From contig JBQTIR010000059.1 in assembly GCA_052387905.1 (NCBI GenBank), positions 1-15,307 of the forward strand: DNA of 15,307 bases, given 5' to 3'. Below are positions 4,989 through 12,489 of this stretch, piece by piece; within the stretch, counting starts at the first letter, position 1, and each line of letters opens with the position of its first letter. The DNA is from JBQTII01 sp052387905. Its GTDB lineage: Bacteria; Actinomycetota; Actinomycetes; Sporichthyales; Sporichthyaceae. The notes under the pieces were generated by a model. That model worked only from the letters and a program-made list of their open reading frames with translations, did no database searches and was not told where the DNA came from. Position numbers and translations under genes: made by a program.

Positions 4989-5732
4989 TCACCTACCGCC
5001 GGCGACGTCGACAATCGCGCCGGTGACGAAGGACGCCTCATCGGAGAGCAACCAGACGATCGCGTTCGCGACCTCATCGGGGCTTCCCAGGCGACCCAGT
5101 GGCGTCATCGCGGCGCGCTGCATCAGCAGGTCGGCAGTGCCTGGGCCCCCGCCGAGGTGGATCTCGGTGTCGATGGTTCCGGGTCGCACCGCGTTGACGC
5201 GGATCCCGGCGGCGGCGACCTCGGCGGCGAGCCCGATCGTGAGGGTGTCGACCGCGGCCTTGCTGGCCGCGTAGTCGATGTAGGCGTTGGCCCCGCCGTG
5301 CACCGCAGCACGCGAGCTGACGTTGACGATCGCGCCGCCCGCGCCGTCGCGTTGCATCAGGCGGACCGCTTCCCGCGCGCAGAAGAACGCGCCGAACACG
5401 TTGACGCCGAACATGTCCTCGAGCCGGTCGGACTCCATCTCGGCCAGCGTCGTGCGCTGCGCGATCACGCCGGCGTTGTTCACCAGAGCGCGGACCGGAC
5501 CCAGCTCCTGGGCCTGCTCAAAGAAATCGATGACGTCCATCTCGACGGCGACGTCGACGCAGACGACCATCGCCTCGACCCCGAGTGAGGCACAGTCAGC
5601 TGCGACGTTCTCGGCCGCGGCGCGGTCCTTGCGGAATCCGATGCAGACGTTCCACCCGTCCGCTGCCGCCCGCCGAGCTGTTGCCGCCCCGATACCGCGG
5701 CTGCCCCCGGTGATGACCAGCGTGCCCGTCAC
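4989..5732 (-). CDS. SDR family oxidoreductase
   Basis: 247-aa classical short-chain dehydrogenase/reductase using NAD(P)H. The cofactor loop GGSRGIG is at residues 9-15, NNAG at 85-88, the catalytic Ser in NVSS near 139, and the YxxxK pair is Tyr154/Lys158. The C-terminal PLGRLGSPDEVANAIVWLLS segment and the final VTGAIVDVAGG are typical of the FabG/glucose-dehydrogenase-like branch. An Arg in the GFRKDR segment after beta-2 favours NADP(H). The start is a GTG in a 4-nt GTGA overlap with the upstream methyltransferase gene; a longer open frame upstream is antisense or out-of-frame reading of that gene. Substrate unknown. Confidence 0.9.
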   Translation of the reverse strand: MTGTLVITGGSRGIGAATARRAAADGWNVCIGFRKDRAAAENVAADCASLGVEAMVVCVDVAVEMDVIDFFEQAQELGPVRALVNNAGVIAQRTTLAEMESDRLEDMFGVNVFGAFFCAREAVRLMQRDGAGGAIVNVSSRAAVHGGANAYIDYAASKAAVDTLTIGLAAEVAAAGIRVNAVRPGTIDTEIHLGGGPGTADLLMQRAAMTPLGRLGSPDEVANAIVWLLSDEASFVTGAIVDVAGGR

Positions 5733-6367
5733 GTGCTGGGCGGCCGTACGTGATGGGGATCGTGATCGGCGACCTCGGGCCGACTCTCCCAGGTCGTCGC
5801 CTCCAGCAGGATGTCGATCGCGGTACCAGCGTCTGTGTTGCGGAGCACGTGCTCCAACGCAGTCACTCGCAGGCCTCGCGCAGCCGCGGCGAGGTCGGCG
5901 ATCTCCGCCAGAATCGCAGGATCCTGCGGCCCTCCGACCCCGCGCTCCAGGTTGGTGCGCGCGTGTCCGACGTAAAGCAGGCGACCCCCCGGTGCGAGCC
6001 AGGACCCGGCCCGCGCGAGCAGGGCGACGAGGTCCGTCAGCGGCACGTGCAGGTAACAGATCAGGACGAGGTCCAGCGGTGCGGCCGGCTCCCAGGTCAG
6101 CGCGTCGTGGACGACCCAGTCGACCTCGACACCGAGCGCCGCCGAGCGCTCCGCGGCCTGCTCCAGGGCGACCGTCGAGATCTCGACGCCGGTGACCTGC
6201 CAGCCGCGACGCGCCAGCCAGACCCCGTTGCGCCCGTTCCCGCAGGCCAGGTCCACCGCCCGCCCGGGTTCGGCGCCGGCGATGCGGGCCCGCACGAACT
6301 GGTTCGGCTCGAAGCCCCACAGCGCCGGCGCGGCGGTGTAGCGCTCATCCCACTCTGCAGCCTTCAC
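5729..6367 (-). CDS. SAM-dependent class I methyltransferase
   Basis: 212-aa methyltransferase. Motif I (VDLACGNGRNG, residues 38-48) binds SAM, Glu62 in VTGVEIS is the ribose-binding acid after beta-2, and HDAL around Asp88 is the adenine-contact motif. The opening MKAAEWDERY...WGFEPNQFV resembles the TehB/thiopurine S-methyltransferase-like branch (small-molecule methyltransferases), and GGRLLYVGHA is the beta-5 region. GTG start with no clear ribosome binding site. It is coupled to the downstream SDR by a GTGA overlap, so the two probably work in one modification or detoxification step. The substrate cannot be assigned. Confidence 0.88.
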   Translation of the reverse strand: MKAAEWDERYTAAPALWGFEPNQFVRARIAGAEPGRAVDLACGNGRNGVWLARRGWQVTGVEISTVALEQAAERSAALGVEVDWVVHDALTWEPAAPLDLVLICYLHVPLTDLVALLARAGSWLAPGGRLLYVGHARTNLERGVGGPQDPAILAEIADLAAAARGLRVTALEHVLRNTDAGTAIDILLEATTWESRPEVADHDPHHVRPPST

Positions 6368-6392
6368 CCGGGCACGGTAACGGACTCGGTCA

Positions 6393-6405
6393 GCCGGTCT
6401 CCGGC
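6393..6405 (-). terminator. Short GC hairpin between operons
   Basis: GCCGG (6393-6397) and CCGGC (6401-6405) with a 3-nt loop lie in the 60-bp gap between the end of the PD40 gene cluster and the methyltransferase start. It may end transcription of the PD40 cluster. The stem is only 5 bp, so the call is weak. Confidence 0.25.
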
Positions 6406-6427
6406 GGCGCCACCGCAGGCTCCGCGG

Positions 6428-6839
6428 CTACCCGCCCCAGTGGGCGTCGAAGTCGTAGACCCTGTTCTTCGTGATCCGGGTTTGCGCGGTGCCGTCGAAC
6501 CTCATCTTGTAGATCTCCACACCGGAGAAGGAGTCCTCGTTGTCGGGGTCGGCGTGCCGCTCTTCGTGGACTTTCCGACCCGCCGAGAGCTGGTGAAGAC
6601 GATCTTCTTTCCGTCCGGGGAGAACTCCGGGTCGGAGTCTTCCTTGGGGTCCGTGGTGAGCCGCTTGCGGCCCGTGCCGTCGGCGTTCATCACGTAGATG
6701 TCGATGTTGCCGTTCACCTCGGAAGCGAAGACGATCTTGCTCCGCGCCGCGGCGGGGGCAGTTGCCGCCACCCCCAGGTCACGGTGGTGCACAGGGCACT
6801 TGCGATGGCGAGGGCGGCGAACCGGCGGGCGTGCGACAT
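6428..6839 (-). pseudogene. Frameshifted short PD40 (TolB-type) beta-propeller protein
   Basis: Three frames must be joined to read it. From ATG 6839 (AGGGGAG seven bases upstream) comes a signal peptide MSHARRFAALAIASALCTTV. One base appears lost at the C5 run 6771-6775, after which the frame reads AATAPAAARSKIVFASEVNG, then NADGTGRKRLTTDPKEDSDP and FSPDGKKIVFTSSRR. A second one-base loss near 6575-6580 is needed to continue as DNEDSFSGVEIYKMRFDG and finish YDFDAHWGG at 6428. With both bases restored the product is about 137 aa with only two PD40 repeats, far shorter than its two upstream paralogues and too short for a closed propeller alone. It is a decaying paralogue or an intact gene with assembly errors. 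Confidence 0.75.
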
Positions 6840-6861
6840 CTGCGATCTCCCCTGCGGAAGG

Positions 6862-7890
6862 TCAGGACCAGTCGGGGCTGTCTTCGAACTGCCGCTTGTT
6901 GGTGGTGAGCCGGGCCGCCTTCTTGCTGTTCACCCCGACGGTGTAGAGCTCCGAGGACTCCTCGTCCCGGTTGCTCTGGAACACGATCGTGCGGCCGTCG
7001 GGAGAAAAAGCCGGGTCGCGGGCCTCCGAGCCTCGCGTGATCTGACGCTGACTAGAACCATCGACGTTCATGATCCATACGCACGTCGTCTTACCGAAGT
7101 TGACCGTCCGGATGAAGGCGATCTTCGTGCCATCGGCGGAGGTCCGTGGAGAGCGGTCCCGCGAGTCGAGCTTGGTCAGCGCTCGCCGATCCGTGCCATC
7201 GGTCCGGATCGAAAAGATTGCCTTGCCAGCCGGCCTGCTGTCCTCGAACACCAGACGATCGCTGCCCGACCAACTGATCGCGGTGACCTCCCGCACCGTG
7301 GTGACCGGCCGTTGCCCGCTGCCGTCGGCATTCATCACGATGATGCGACCAGCGGTGTCGACGGTTCCGCGCAGAAACGCAATCCGCTTGCCGTCCGGGG
7401 AGAACGACGGACTGCCACTGAACCCGGGGTGGCGAGTGAGCCTGCGCAGGCCGGAGCCGTCGGCGTTCATGACGAAGATCTCGGGCCTGGCATCCTTGAA
7501 GTCCCGGGTGAACACAATGCGCTTCCCGTCCGGGGAGAACCTCGGCTCGAAATCGGCATCGGGACCGGAGGTCAGCACCTTGCGTCCGCTGCCGTCGGCG
7601 TTGATCACCACGATGTCGGCGTCCGGGTTCCGCCGGGGTTTGAAGCTGAAGACGATCTTGCCGCTCAGCGCGGAGACTGCGCGTGCGGTGTCGCGGGCCT
7701 CGAGCTCCACGGGCGTCGCCGGCGCGGCGGCCGCGGCCAGTCCCCAGGTGGCGGTGGTGCACAGGGCGCCAACTGCGGCGAGAGCACCAACGCGGCGGAA
7801 AAACGTGCGTGCTGCATGTGTGCTCCTCGTCGTCAGCGGCAAGATCCCTACGGCGATCATGACCTTGGCGGCAAACGCGACCCTACGCAC
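6862..7890 (-). CDS. Secreted PD40/TolB-type beta-propeller protein, start probably frameshifted
   Basis: Six PD40 units are visible, each ending in a motif like FSPDGKRIVF or FSPDGRTIVF, each with a conserved NADGSG/NxDGS turn. This gives a TolB-like six-bladed propeller of unknown binding partner. As sequenced, the frame starts at ATG 7890, but the signal peptide (RTFFRRVGALAAVGALCTTA, then TWGLAAAAA) begins only at about residue 28. A better start, ATG 7817 with AGGAG five bases upstream, encodes MQHAR and joins this frame only if one base is added to the five-A run at 7799-7803 (plus strand). The nominal start is therefore doubtful. The product is probably exported and cleaved near the Ala run. 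Same-strand paralogues lie on both sides, so the cluster arose by tandem duplication. Confidence 0.8.
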   Translation of the reverse strand: MRRVAFAAKVMIAVGILPLTTRSTHAARTFFRRVGALAAVGALCTTATWGLAAAAAPATPVELEARDTARAVSALSGKIVFSFKPRRNPDADIVVINADGSGRKVLTSGPDADFEPRFSPDGKRIVFTRDFKDARPEIFVMNADGSGLRRLTRHPGFSGSPSFSPDGKRIAFLRGTVDTAGRIIVMNADGSGQRPVTTVREVTAISWSGSDRLVFEDSRPAGKAIFSIRTDGTDRRALTKLDSRDRSPRTSADGTKIAFIRTVNFGKTTCVWIMNVDGSSQRQITRGSEARDPAFSPDGRTIVFQSNRDEESSELYTVGVNSKKAARLTTNKRQFEDSPDWS

Positions 7891-7919
7891 CCCCCCACCG
7901 GGGCCCTCGCCAGAGGCTC

Positions 7920-8903
7920 TTACTCGGTTCCGGCTGAGTAAACCTCGTTCGGGCGGCGCACTCCCCAGTCCGGATCGATCTCGATCAGCAGCTCGTTGTC
8001 GGTCAGACGAGTGATGTCCGTCCCGCTCGCCGTCATCGTGAACAACTCTCCGGGTTGCCCCAATCTCGTACTCCCGAACACGATTCGGCGGCCGTCAGGG
8101 GAGAACGACGGGTCGAACCCGAGGGCGTTGTCAGCGATCAACTGGCGTTCGTTGCTGCCGTCGCGGTTGATCACGTAGATCCCCCAGCGACGCCTGTCCT
8201 CCGGCTGCCCGAGGTAGACGAGGCGCTTGCCGTCCGGCGACCAGTTCGGGGAAACCGCGAACGAGATCCGAGTGATCCGCTTCTTCCCGGTGCCATCGGG
8301 GTTGATCGTGTAGATCGCCCCGAATCCGTTTGTCGACGTTGGGACGGACCCATAGGCGATCTTCGCGCCGTCAGGCGACCACGATGGTTGCCCCAGGACA
8401 AGGAACGAGGTGAGCTTGCGCTCCCCAGTTCCGTCGACGTTGACCACCCAGATGGAGAGCCTCCCGGTCCGGGCGGACTCGCGGCGGAAGGCGATCTGCT
8501 TTCCATCCGGGGAGAACGTCGGCTCGGTGCTGATCCCCGCATTGCGGGTGACCCGGCGCTGGTTTTGGCCGTCGGCGTCCATCACCCAGATCTCCGCGCG
8601 CACGCGCCGCGTGTCCCGGGTGAACGCGATGGTGCGACCGTCGGCGGAGAACTCCGGGTCGTAGTCCCTCTTGGGTCCGCGAGTCAGCCGGGTCATCCCG
8701 CTACCGTCGGGATTGACCGAGTAAATGTCCTTGTCTCGGATCGCCTTGACCTTGCCGGCGAAGACGATCTTCCCGTTGGCGCGCGCAATCGCGACGCCCT
8801 CCTCGCGGGGCGCCGCCTGGGCGCCATGGGGTAGCAGGCACGCCGAGACGCCGAGGACGCCGGACACGGCCGCCGCTGAGATTCGAACCCGCGTAGTCGT
8901 CAT
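7920..8903 (-). CDS. Secreted PD40/TolB-type beta-propeller protein
   Basis: 327-aa protein, the intact member of three tandem paralogues. The signal peptide MTTTRVRISAAAVSGVLGVS...HGAQA has a probable cleavage after residue 30. Then come six PD40 repeats with motifs FSADGRTIAF, FSPDGKQIAF, WSPDGAKIAY, WSPDGKRLVY and FSPDGRRIVF, ending DPDWGV. Each blade also has the IYxINPDGTGxxRIT or similar strand turn. The start ATG 8903 is preceded by AGGA at a good distance; an in-frame upstream extension lacks sense and would precede the signal peptide. In TolB this fold binds Pal and peptides, but such stand-alone actinobacterial proteins have no known partner. It probably acts outside the membrane. 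Confidence 0.9.
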   Translation of the reverse strand: MTTTRVRISAAAVSGVLGVSACLLPHGAQAAPREEGVAIARANGKIVFAGKVKAIRDKDIYSVNPDGSGMTRLTRGPKRDYDPEFSADGRTIAFTRDTRRVRAEIWVMDADGQNQRRVTRNAGISTEPTFSPDGKQIAFRRESARTGRLSIWVVNVDGTGERKLTSFLVLGQPSWSPDGAKIAYGSVPTSTNGFGAIYTINPDGTGKKRITRISFAVSPNWSPDGKRLVYLGQPEDRRRWGIYVINRDGSNERQLIADNALGFDPSFSPDGRRIVFGSTRLGQPGELFTMTASGTDITRLTDNELLIEIDPDWGVRRPNEVYSAGTE

Positions 8904-9133
8904 GGGTCGATCCTGTCGGATGCTCGATAGAACGCAATCCCCAAGGGATCCGCGGGCCGCGCTGCCGCAGCGGACCGTCCGCTTTCTCTCCACGACAATG
9001 CCGCGTCAGCGTAGGAAATCGGGCCGTTCACCCTGGAACTGAACCCCCCGGCCGAATTGGCCGGAACCGGCAGCCCGGCCACAACGGTGACGGTCTGTGT
9101 GACCGCGGCGATCCGCGACTGAGTGCTCGCCAT
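8900..9133 (-). CDS. Possible 77-aa protein coupled to the PD40 gene
   Basis: An open frame from ATG 9133 ends in a TGA that overlaps the PD40 start (ATGA, 8900-8903). The translation (MASTQSRIAAVTQTVTVVAG...) matches no family known to me. Third-position GC is fairly high in the first 30 codons but falls in the second half, and there is no strong ribosome binding site. The PD40 gene has its own AGGA site and does not need coupling. It could equally be chance in a 238-bp gap. Confidence 0.2.
   Translation of the reverse strand: MASTQSRIAAVTQTVTVVAGLPVPANSAGGFSSRVNGPISYADAALSWRESGRSAAAARPADPLGIAFYRASDRIDP
9048..9064 (-). terminator. GC hairpin downstream of the SDR gene
   Basis: CCGGCC (9048-9053) and GGCCGG (9059-9064) form a 6-bp stem with a GAATT loop about 80 nt after the SDR stop on the minus strand. 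It is a candidate terminator for the lipoprotein-ACD-SDR transcript. No T-tract follows. Confidence 0.3.
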
Positions 9134-9141
9134 GTCCCGCG

Positions 9142-9906
9142 CTAGACGCCCCACTTGCCGCCGTGGACGTAGATGGTTTGGCCGACGACGTGACGGGCGT
9201 CCTCGCTGGCGAGGAAGGCAATGACGGCGGCGATGTCCTCGGGTTGGGCGACGCGGCCGATCGGGGTGGCGGCCGCTGCGGCGTCGACGAACTCCTGCGG
9301 ATCCAACCCCATTCGCACAGCGGTTGCGGCGGTCATCGCGGTCTGCACGAAGCCGGGGGCGACGGCGTTGACGTTGATGTTGTAGCGGCCGAGCTCGAGG
9401 GCCATCGTCGCGGTCAGTCCCTGGATGCCGGCCTTGGCCGCGGAGTAGTTGGACTGCCCCCGGTTGCCGAGCGCGGAGATCGAGGAGAGGCTGACGATCT
9501 TGCCGTACTTCGCCGGGACCATGTGCCGCTGGGCAGCCTGCGCCATCAGGAACGCGCCCTTGAGGCTGACGTCGACGCAGAGGTCCCAGTCCTCTTCGGT
9601 CATCTTGAACAGCATGTTGTCCTTGGTCACCCCGGCGTTGTTGACCAGGATGTCGATCCCGCCCAGCTCCGCGACACAGGCCTCGACCGCAGCCGTGGCC
9701 GAAGGGGCGCTGGCCACATCGGCTCCGATCGCGACGGCCTTGCCGCCCTCCTTCTCGATCTGCGCCACCGTGTCCGCGCCGCGCTCCGCGGTGAGGTCGA
9801 CAACCGCCACCGCCGCCCCTTCGGAGGCGAATCGCAGGGCGGTGCATGCACCGATGCCCTGCGCCGCACCCGTCACCAAGGCGACCCGACCGTCGAACCT
9901 GCTCAT
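9142..9906 (-). CDS. FabG-like SDR family dehydrogenase/reductase
   Basis: 254-aa classical SDR. TGAAQGIG (12-19) is the dinucleotide loop, NNAG is at 89-92, the catalytic Ser lies in SLSSISA (about 139-142), and Tyr154/Lys158 form YSAAK. VAVVDLTAE with an Asp after beta-2 favours NAD(H) over NADP(H). The NVNAVAPGFVQTAMT and IGRVAQPEDIAAVIAFLAS segments match 3-oxoacyl-ACP reductase or 3-hydroxyacyl-CoA dehydrogenase-like enzymes. The start ATG 9906 has AGGGG upstream. It lies 42 bp behind an acyl-CoA dehydrogenase gene on the same strand, so a 3-hydroxyacyl-CoA/3-ketoacyl step in acyl-chain degradation or modification is plausible. The precise substrate is unknown. Confidence 0.9.
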   Translation of the reverse strand: MSRFDGRVALVTGAAQGIGACTALRFASEGAAVAVVDLTAERGADTVAQIEKEGGKAVAIGADVASAPSATAAVEACVAELGGIDILVNNAGVTKDNMLFKMTEEDWDLCVDVSLKGAFLMAQAAQRHMVPAKYGKIVSLSSISALGNRGQSNYSAAKAGIQGLTATMALELGRYNINVNAVAPGFVQTAMTAATAVRMGLDPQEFVDAAAAATPIGRVAQPEDIAAVIAFLASEDARHVVGQTIYVHGGKWGV

Positions 9907-9948
9907 GCGTGTACCCCTGTCGTGATGATCAATCAGATGGATTGGTGC

Positions 9949-11094
9949 TCAGGTGAAAGCGCTGACACCCGTCAGTGCGCGACCGATGATCAGTCGTTGA
10001 ATCTGTGAGGTGCCCTCATACAGGGTCAGCACCCGGGCGTCACGAAGATACTTCCCGACCGGGTACTCATCGACGTAGCCGTAGCCGCCGAAGACCTCCA
10101 GGGCCCTGTTCGAGGAGCGCACCGCCACCTCGGAAGCGTAGAGCTTGGCCTTGGATGCGGCGAGCGCAACGGGCTTGCCGGCGTCCGCGAGTGCCGCAAC
10201 GTGCCAGGTGAGCATCCGAGCTGCGTCCGTCTCCACCGCGATGTCCGCCAGCAGCTCCTGGACGAGCTGGAACTTCGCGATCGGGCGACCGAACTGCTCG
10301 CGCTCCATCGCGTAGGCCGTCGCGACCTCCAGACACGCGCGGGCAAGCCCGACGCAGCCGGCAGCCACCGACATCCGGCCCTTCTCCAAGGCCGTCATCG
10401 CGATCGTGAAGCCGGCGCCGAGCTCGCCGAGGCGGGCTGAGTCCGGCACCCGAACCTGATCCAACGTCAGTTCCGCGGTGGATTGCGCCCGCAGCCCGAG
10501 CTTGCCATGGATCGACGTCGCACTGAACCCGGGCGCCTCGGTCGGTACCAGAAAGGCCGTGACGCCCTTCGGACCTGGTTGTCCGGTGCGCGTGAAGATC
10601 AAGGCGACATCGGCCCACGTGCCATTGGTGATGAACAGCTTGGTGCCGCTGATCAGCCAATCGTCACCGTCGCGGACGGCCCGGCTCATGAGCGAGGCTG
10701 CGTCGGAGCCGGTGTCCGGCTCGGTGAGACCGAAGCAGCCCAGGATCTCCCCGGTACATAGCCGGGGCAGGTACTGCTGCTTCTGCGCTTCGGTGCCGTA
10801 TTTGAGGATCGTCTTGCCCACCAGGCCGAGGCTGACCGAGACGATGCCGCGCACGGAGGTGTCGCCGCGACCGAGCTCTTCCATCATCAGCACGTACGCC
10901 TGGTGGTCCCCGCCGGAGCCGCCGTACTCCTCCGGGATCGTCATGCCGAGCGCCCCCAGCGCCGCGAGCTTGCCGACGATCGCGCGGTCCATGGTCTCCG
11001 CGCGATCCCACGCGGTGGCGTGCGGCACGACCTCGCGGTCGACGAAATCGGCGACGACCTTGCGGTAGGCCTCGTGCTCCGCGGTCAACAGCAT
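9949..11094 (-). CDS. Acyl-CoA dehydrogenase
   Basis: 381-aa FAD-dependent enzyme that makes the alpha,beta double bond in acyl-CoA and passes electrons to ETF. The flavin signature CFGLTEPDTGSD (residues 120-131), the second signature ITNGTWADVALIF, REQFGRPIAKFQ (266-276) and the C-terminal VFGGYGYVDEYPVGKYLRD all fit the family. The catalytic base is Glu360 in LYEGTSQIQR, the position used by short/medium-chain type enzymes. Start ATG 11094 is chosen because AAGGTGA lies five bases upstream and the family begins here; the frame is open much further upstream but that part is antisense to the neighbouring gene's region and not ACD-like. Probably cotranscribed with the SDR downstream. Confidence 0.95.
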   Translation of the reverse strand: MLLTAEHEAYRKVVADFVDREVVPHATAWDRAETMDRAIVGKLAALGALGMTIPEEYGGSGGDHQAYVLMMEELGRGDTSVRGIVSVSLGLVGKTILKYGTEAQKQQYLPRLCTGEILGCFGLTEPDTGSDAASLMSRAVRDGDDWLISGTKLFITNGTWADVALIFTRTGQPGPKGVTAFLVPTEAPGFSATSIHGKLGLRAQSTAELTLDQVRVPDSARLGELGAGFTIAMTALEKGRMSVAAGCVGLARACLEVATAYAMEREQFGRPIAKFQLVQELLADIAVETDAARMLTWHVAALADAGKPVALAASKAKLYASEVAVRSSNRALEVFGGYGYVDEYPVGKYLRDARVLTLYEGTSQIQRLIIGRALTGVSAFT

Positions 11095-11132
11095 GGGCGT
11101 CACCTTAGGGCGAGCCGCCCGGGCGCCGACGG

Positions 11133-11690
11133 CTAGTCCGCGGAAGGGAGGGGGGTCTCGACCCGCATCCCGGAGTCGAAGGACTCCCCCAGCCAGCGGA
11201 AGCTGCGCGTGACCTGCAGGTCCGGGCAACAGCGCGGGGCATCCGCGCTGTAACCGAAGGCGGTGATCACCGCGCTCGTCCCGGTGTTGTCCAGGTTCGA
11301 GACGACCTCGCCGGCATCGGCGGCCAGGAGTTCGCCGAGCACCTCGGGCCCATTCGGCCGCGCGGCGATCGCAAGGACCGTCGACGGGGGGCTGCCCGCC
11401 CCGGCGTCGCAGCGCACCGCGAGCAACGCGTCGCCGACCCCGTCGCCGGTGAAGTCGTAGCTGTGCCGGCGCACCTGGATCAGGGGCGCTCCCGCGCAAT
11501 CCACCTCGGTCGCGAGCACCGGCACGAGTTCATCCGGCAGGGGCGGCGCCACAGCCGGCGCCGCCGTCCCGCTGCCGCAGCCGCCCAACAACATCGCGAT
11601 CAGGATCGCGGCGGCAGGGGCGAGCACGCCAGCAGGATAGGGCCGCCAACGGGTCCTTGATTCGAAGCGGCACAGCTGTTGACCGGCCAC
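11133..11690 (-). CDS. Predicted lipoprotein of unknown function
   Basis: A lipobox LLGGC, preceded by a hydrophobic AAAILIAM stretch and an Arg-rich n-region (RFESRTRWRP), marks a lipid-anchored exported protein. The mature part has a Pro/Ala linker (GSGTAAPAVAPPLP), a calcium-loop-like DFTGDGVGD as in FG-GAP/dockerin-type repeats, and four to five Cys (including ADAPRCCPDLQV) that may form disulfides. The start is uncertain: GTG 11690 keeps the basic n-region; ATG 11759 lies inside a tandem repeat; GTG 11627 would remove all basic residues. The stop is 38 bp before the acyl-CoA dehydrogenase start, so it may lead that operon. No family is recognised. Confidence 0.7.
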   Translation of the reverse strand: MAGQQLCRFESRTRWRPYPAGVLAPAAAILIAMLLGGCGSGTAAPAVAPPLPDELVPVLATEVDCAGAPLIQVRRHSYDFTGDGVGDALLAVRCDAGAGSPPSTVLAIAARPNGPEVLGELLAADAGEVVSNLDNTGTSAVITAFGYSADAPRCCPDLQVTRSFRWLGESFDSGMRVETPLPSAD

Positions 11691-11734
11691 CGGATCCAGC
11701 GTTCTCACTGCACGCGGCTGAGCTACCTCGTCAA

Positions 11735-11769
11735 CGATCAGCCACCAGCGATCAGCCACCAGCGATCAG
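11735..11769. repeat. 14-bp tandem repeat, 2.5 copies
   Basis: CGATCAGCCACCAG is repeated exactly at 11735-11748 and 11749-11762, followed by a half copy CGATCAG to 11769. The last part overlaps the stop codon of the downstream-lying vapC gene (11766-11768). It may be a slippage product or a binding site; nothing in the window repeats it elsewhere. Confidence 0.7.
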
Positions 11770-12194
11770 GGGGTCTGGCCCGTCGAATCCGCCAGGGCGT
11801 GAACAGCTCCGCCCTCGGCTCGGACGAGGGCGGCGAGCGGTCGGTCGGATGTCGCCAGCGCTTCGTCGCGCGCGAGTGCCGTCGCGGCGGCGACGCAGTC
11901 GGCGAGGCTGACCGGCATCCGTTCGCGGTGGTAGTACTGAGCGCGCAATCGACCGGCCCGGGTCCCGAGATCCGGGTCGACGGCGGCAATCGTCATGCCG
12001 CTGTGCACGAGAAGTGCGAGGTCGCCGTCCACGTCATCGGGGTCGTGTCTGTGGACGCGCACAAGTTGGTCCAACACTTCACACGCGTTGACCGCCGTCA
12101 GGGTTGTCGGCGTGCGGAGCAGGGTCGCCACCGCACTCGCCGCGGGCTCACCCCGGAGGTAGGCCAGGACGGCATAGGCGTCCAGAACCGTCAC
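11766..12194 (-). CDS. vapC: PIN-domain ribonuclease toxin (VapC family), second module
   Basis: 142-aa toxin. The PIN acidic set is present: Asp5 in VLDAYAVLAYLRGEP, Glu39 in NACEVLDQL, Asp99 in SLADCVAAATA and Asp117 in ATSDRPLA. The AYAVLAYLRGEPAA opening and the ADC...SDxxL ending are typical of VapC proteins paired with AbrB-type antitoxins. Its ATG overlaps the antitoxin stop by 4 nt. It is quite unlike the other VapC of this window in sequence, so this is an independent module rather than a recent duplication. The RNA target is unknown. Confidence 0.93.
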   Translation of the reverse strand: MTVLDAYAVLAYLRGEPAASAVATLLRTPTTLTAVNACEVLDQLVRVHRHDPDDVDGDLALLVHSGMTIAAVDPDLGTRAGRLRAQYYHRERMPVSLADCVAAATALARDEALATSDRPLAALVRAEGGAVHALADSTGQTP

Positions 12195-12445
12195 GACCCC
12201 GAGCGCCGCTCGGGCTGCTCCCGCTCGTGGTGTCGGACTTCCTCCGAGGTCGGCCCGGGTCCGGCGTAGGACCCGTGCAGGTGGGCAATCGGGTCATCGG
12301 GAATGGGACGCACGATCGCGTAGTCGCCCCGGTCGATCACCAGCACCGCCCCGGCTCCCCAGCGGCGGCGGAGGGCCGCAGGCAGCGAAACCTGACCGTT
12401 GCTGGTCACTTTGGCGCTGACGCTAGTCACTCGATCATCATACAT
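12191..12445 (-). CDS. vapB: AbrB/MazE-type antitoxin (VapB), second module
   Basis: 84-aa antitoxin. Residues 8-48 (SVSAKVTSNGQVSLPAALRR through GAGAVLVIDRGDYAIVRP) form the SpoVT/AbrB swapped-hairpin DNA-binding domain with its KVTSNGQVSLP signature. The tail (DDPIAHLHGSYAGPGPT...) is the disordered toxin-binding part. I chose ATG 12445, with AGGCGAG upstream; GTG 12430 is possible. A longer open frame upstream only reads through the end of gcvP. As with other modules it should repress its own promoter. The promoter lies in the gap behind gcvP. Confidence 0.88.
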   Translation of the reverse strand: MYDDRVTSVSAKVTSNGQVSLPAALRRRWGAGAVLVIDRGDYAIVRPIPDDPIAHLHGSYAGPGPTSEEVRHHEREQPERRSGS

Positions 12446-12486
12446 TTCAGCTCGCCTGTTGGATGAACAGTCCGAATATATGATGA
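12435..12486 (-). promoter_or_regulatory. Putative promoter and operator of the second vapBC
   Basis: On the minus strand TATATT (12480-12475) is a good -10 about 30 nt before the antitoxin ATG. TCATCATA (12435-12442) and TATGATGA (12479-12486) are perfect inverted copies that flank the promoter and leader, 36 bp apart, and may be AbrB-domain half-sites. This is the only AT-rich spot here. Role inferred from position. Confidence 0.4.
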
Positions 12487-12489
12487 GCT

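Noticed and set aside
4728..5588. 286-codon plus-strand frame opposite vapB and the SDR gene
   Set aside because: Antisense to two well-supported genes; Asp/Val/Arg-rich translation typical of reverse-complement reading of GC-rich codons.
6784..7941. 385-codon plus-strand frame opposite the PD40 genes
   Set aside because: Antisense to the repeat-containing PD40 genes; its apparent repeats are the reverse reading of the PD40 motifs.
11641..11735. tRNA gene on the minus strand (contains GGTAGCTCAG and TTCGAATC at roughly tRNA-like spacing)
   Set aside because: No acceptor stem, anticodon stem or T-stem pairs can be formed around these words, and the region overlaps the lipoprotein frame.
11735..11769. 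CRISPR-like repeats
   Set aside because: The 14-bp units are directly adjacent without spacers and only 2.5 copies exist; no cas gene is near.
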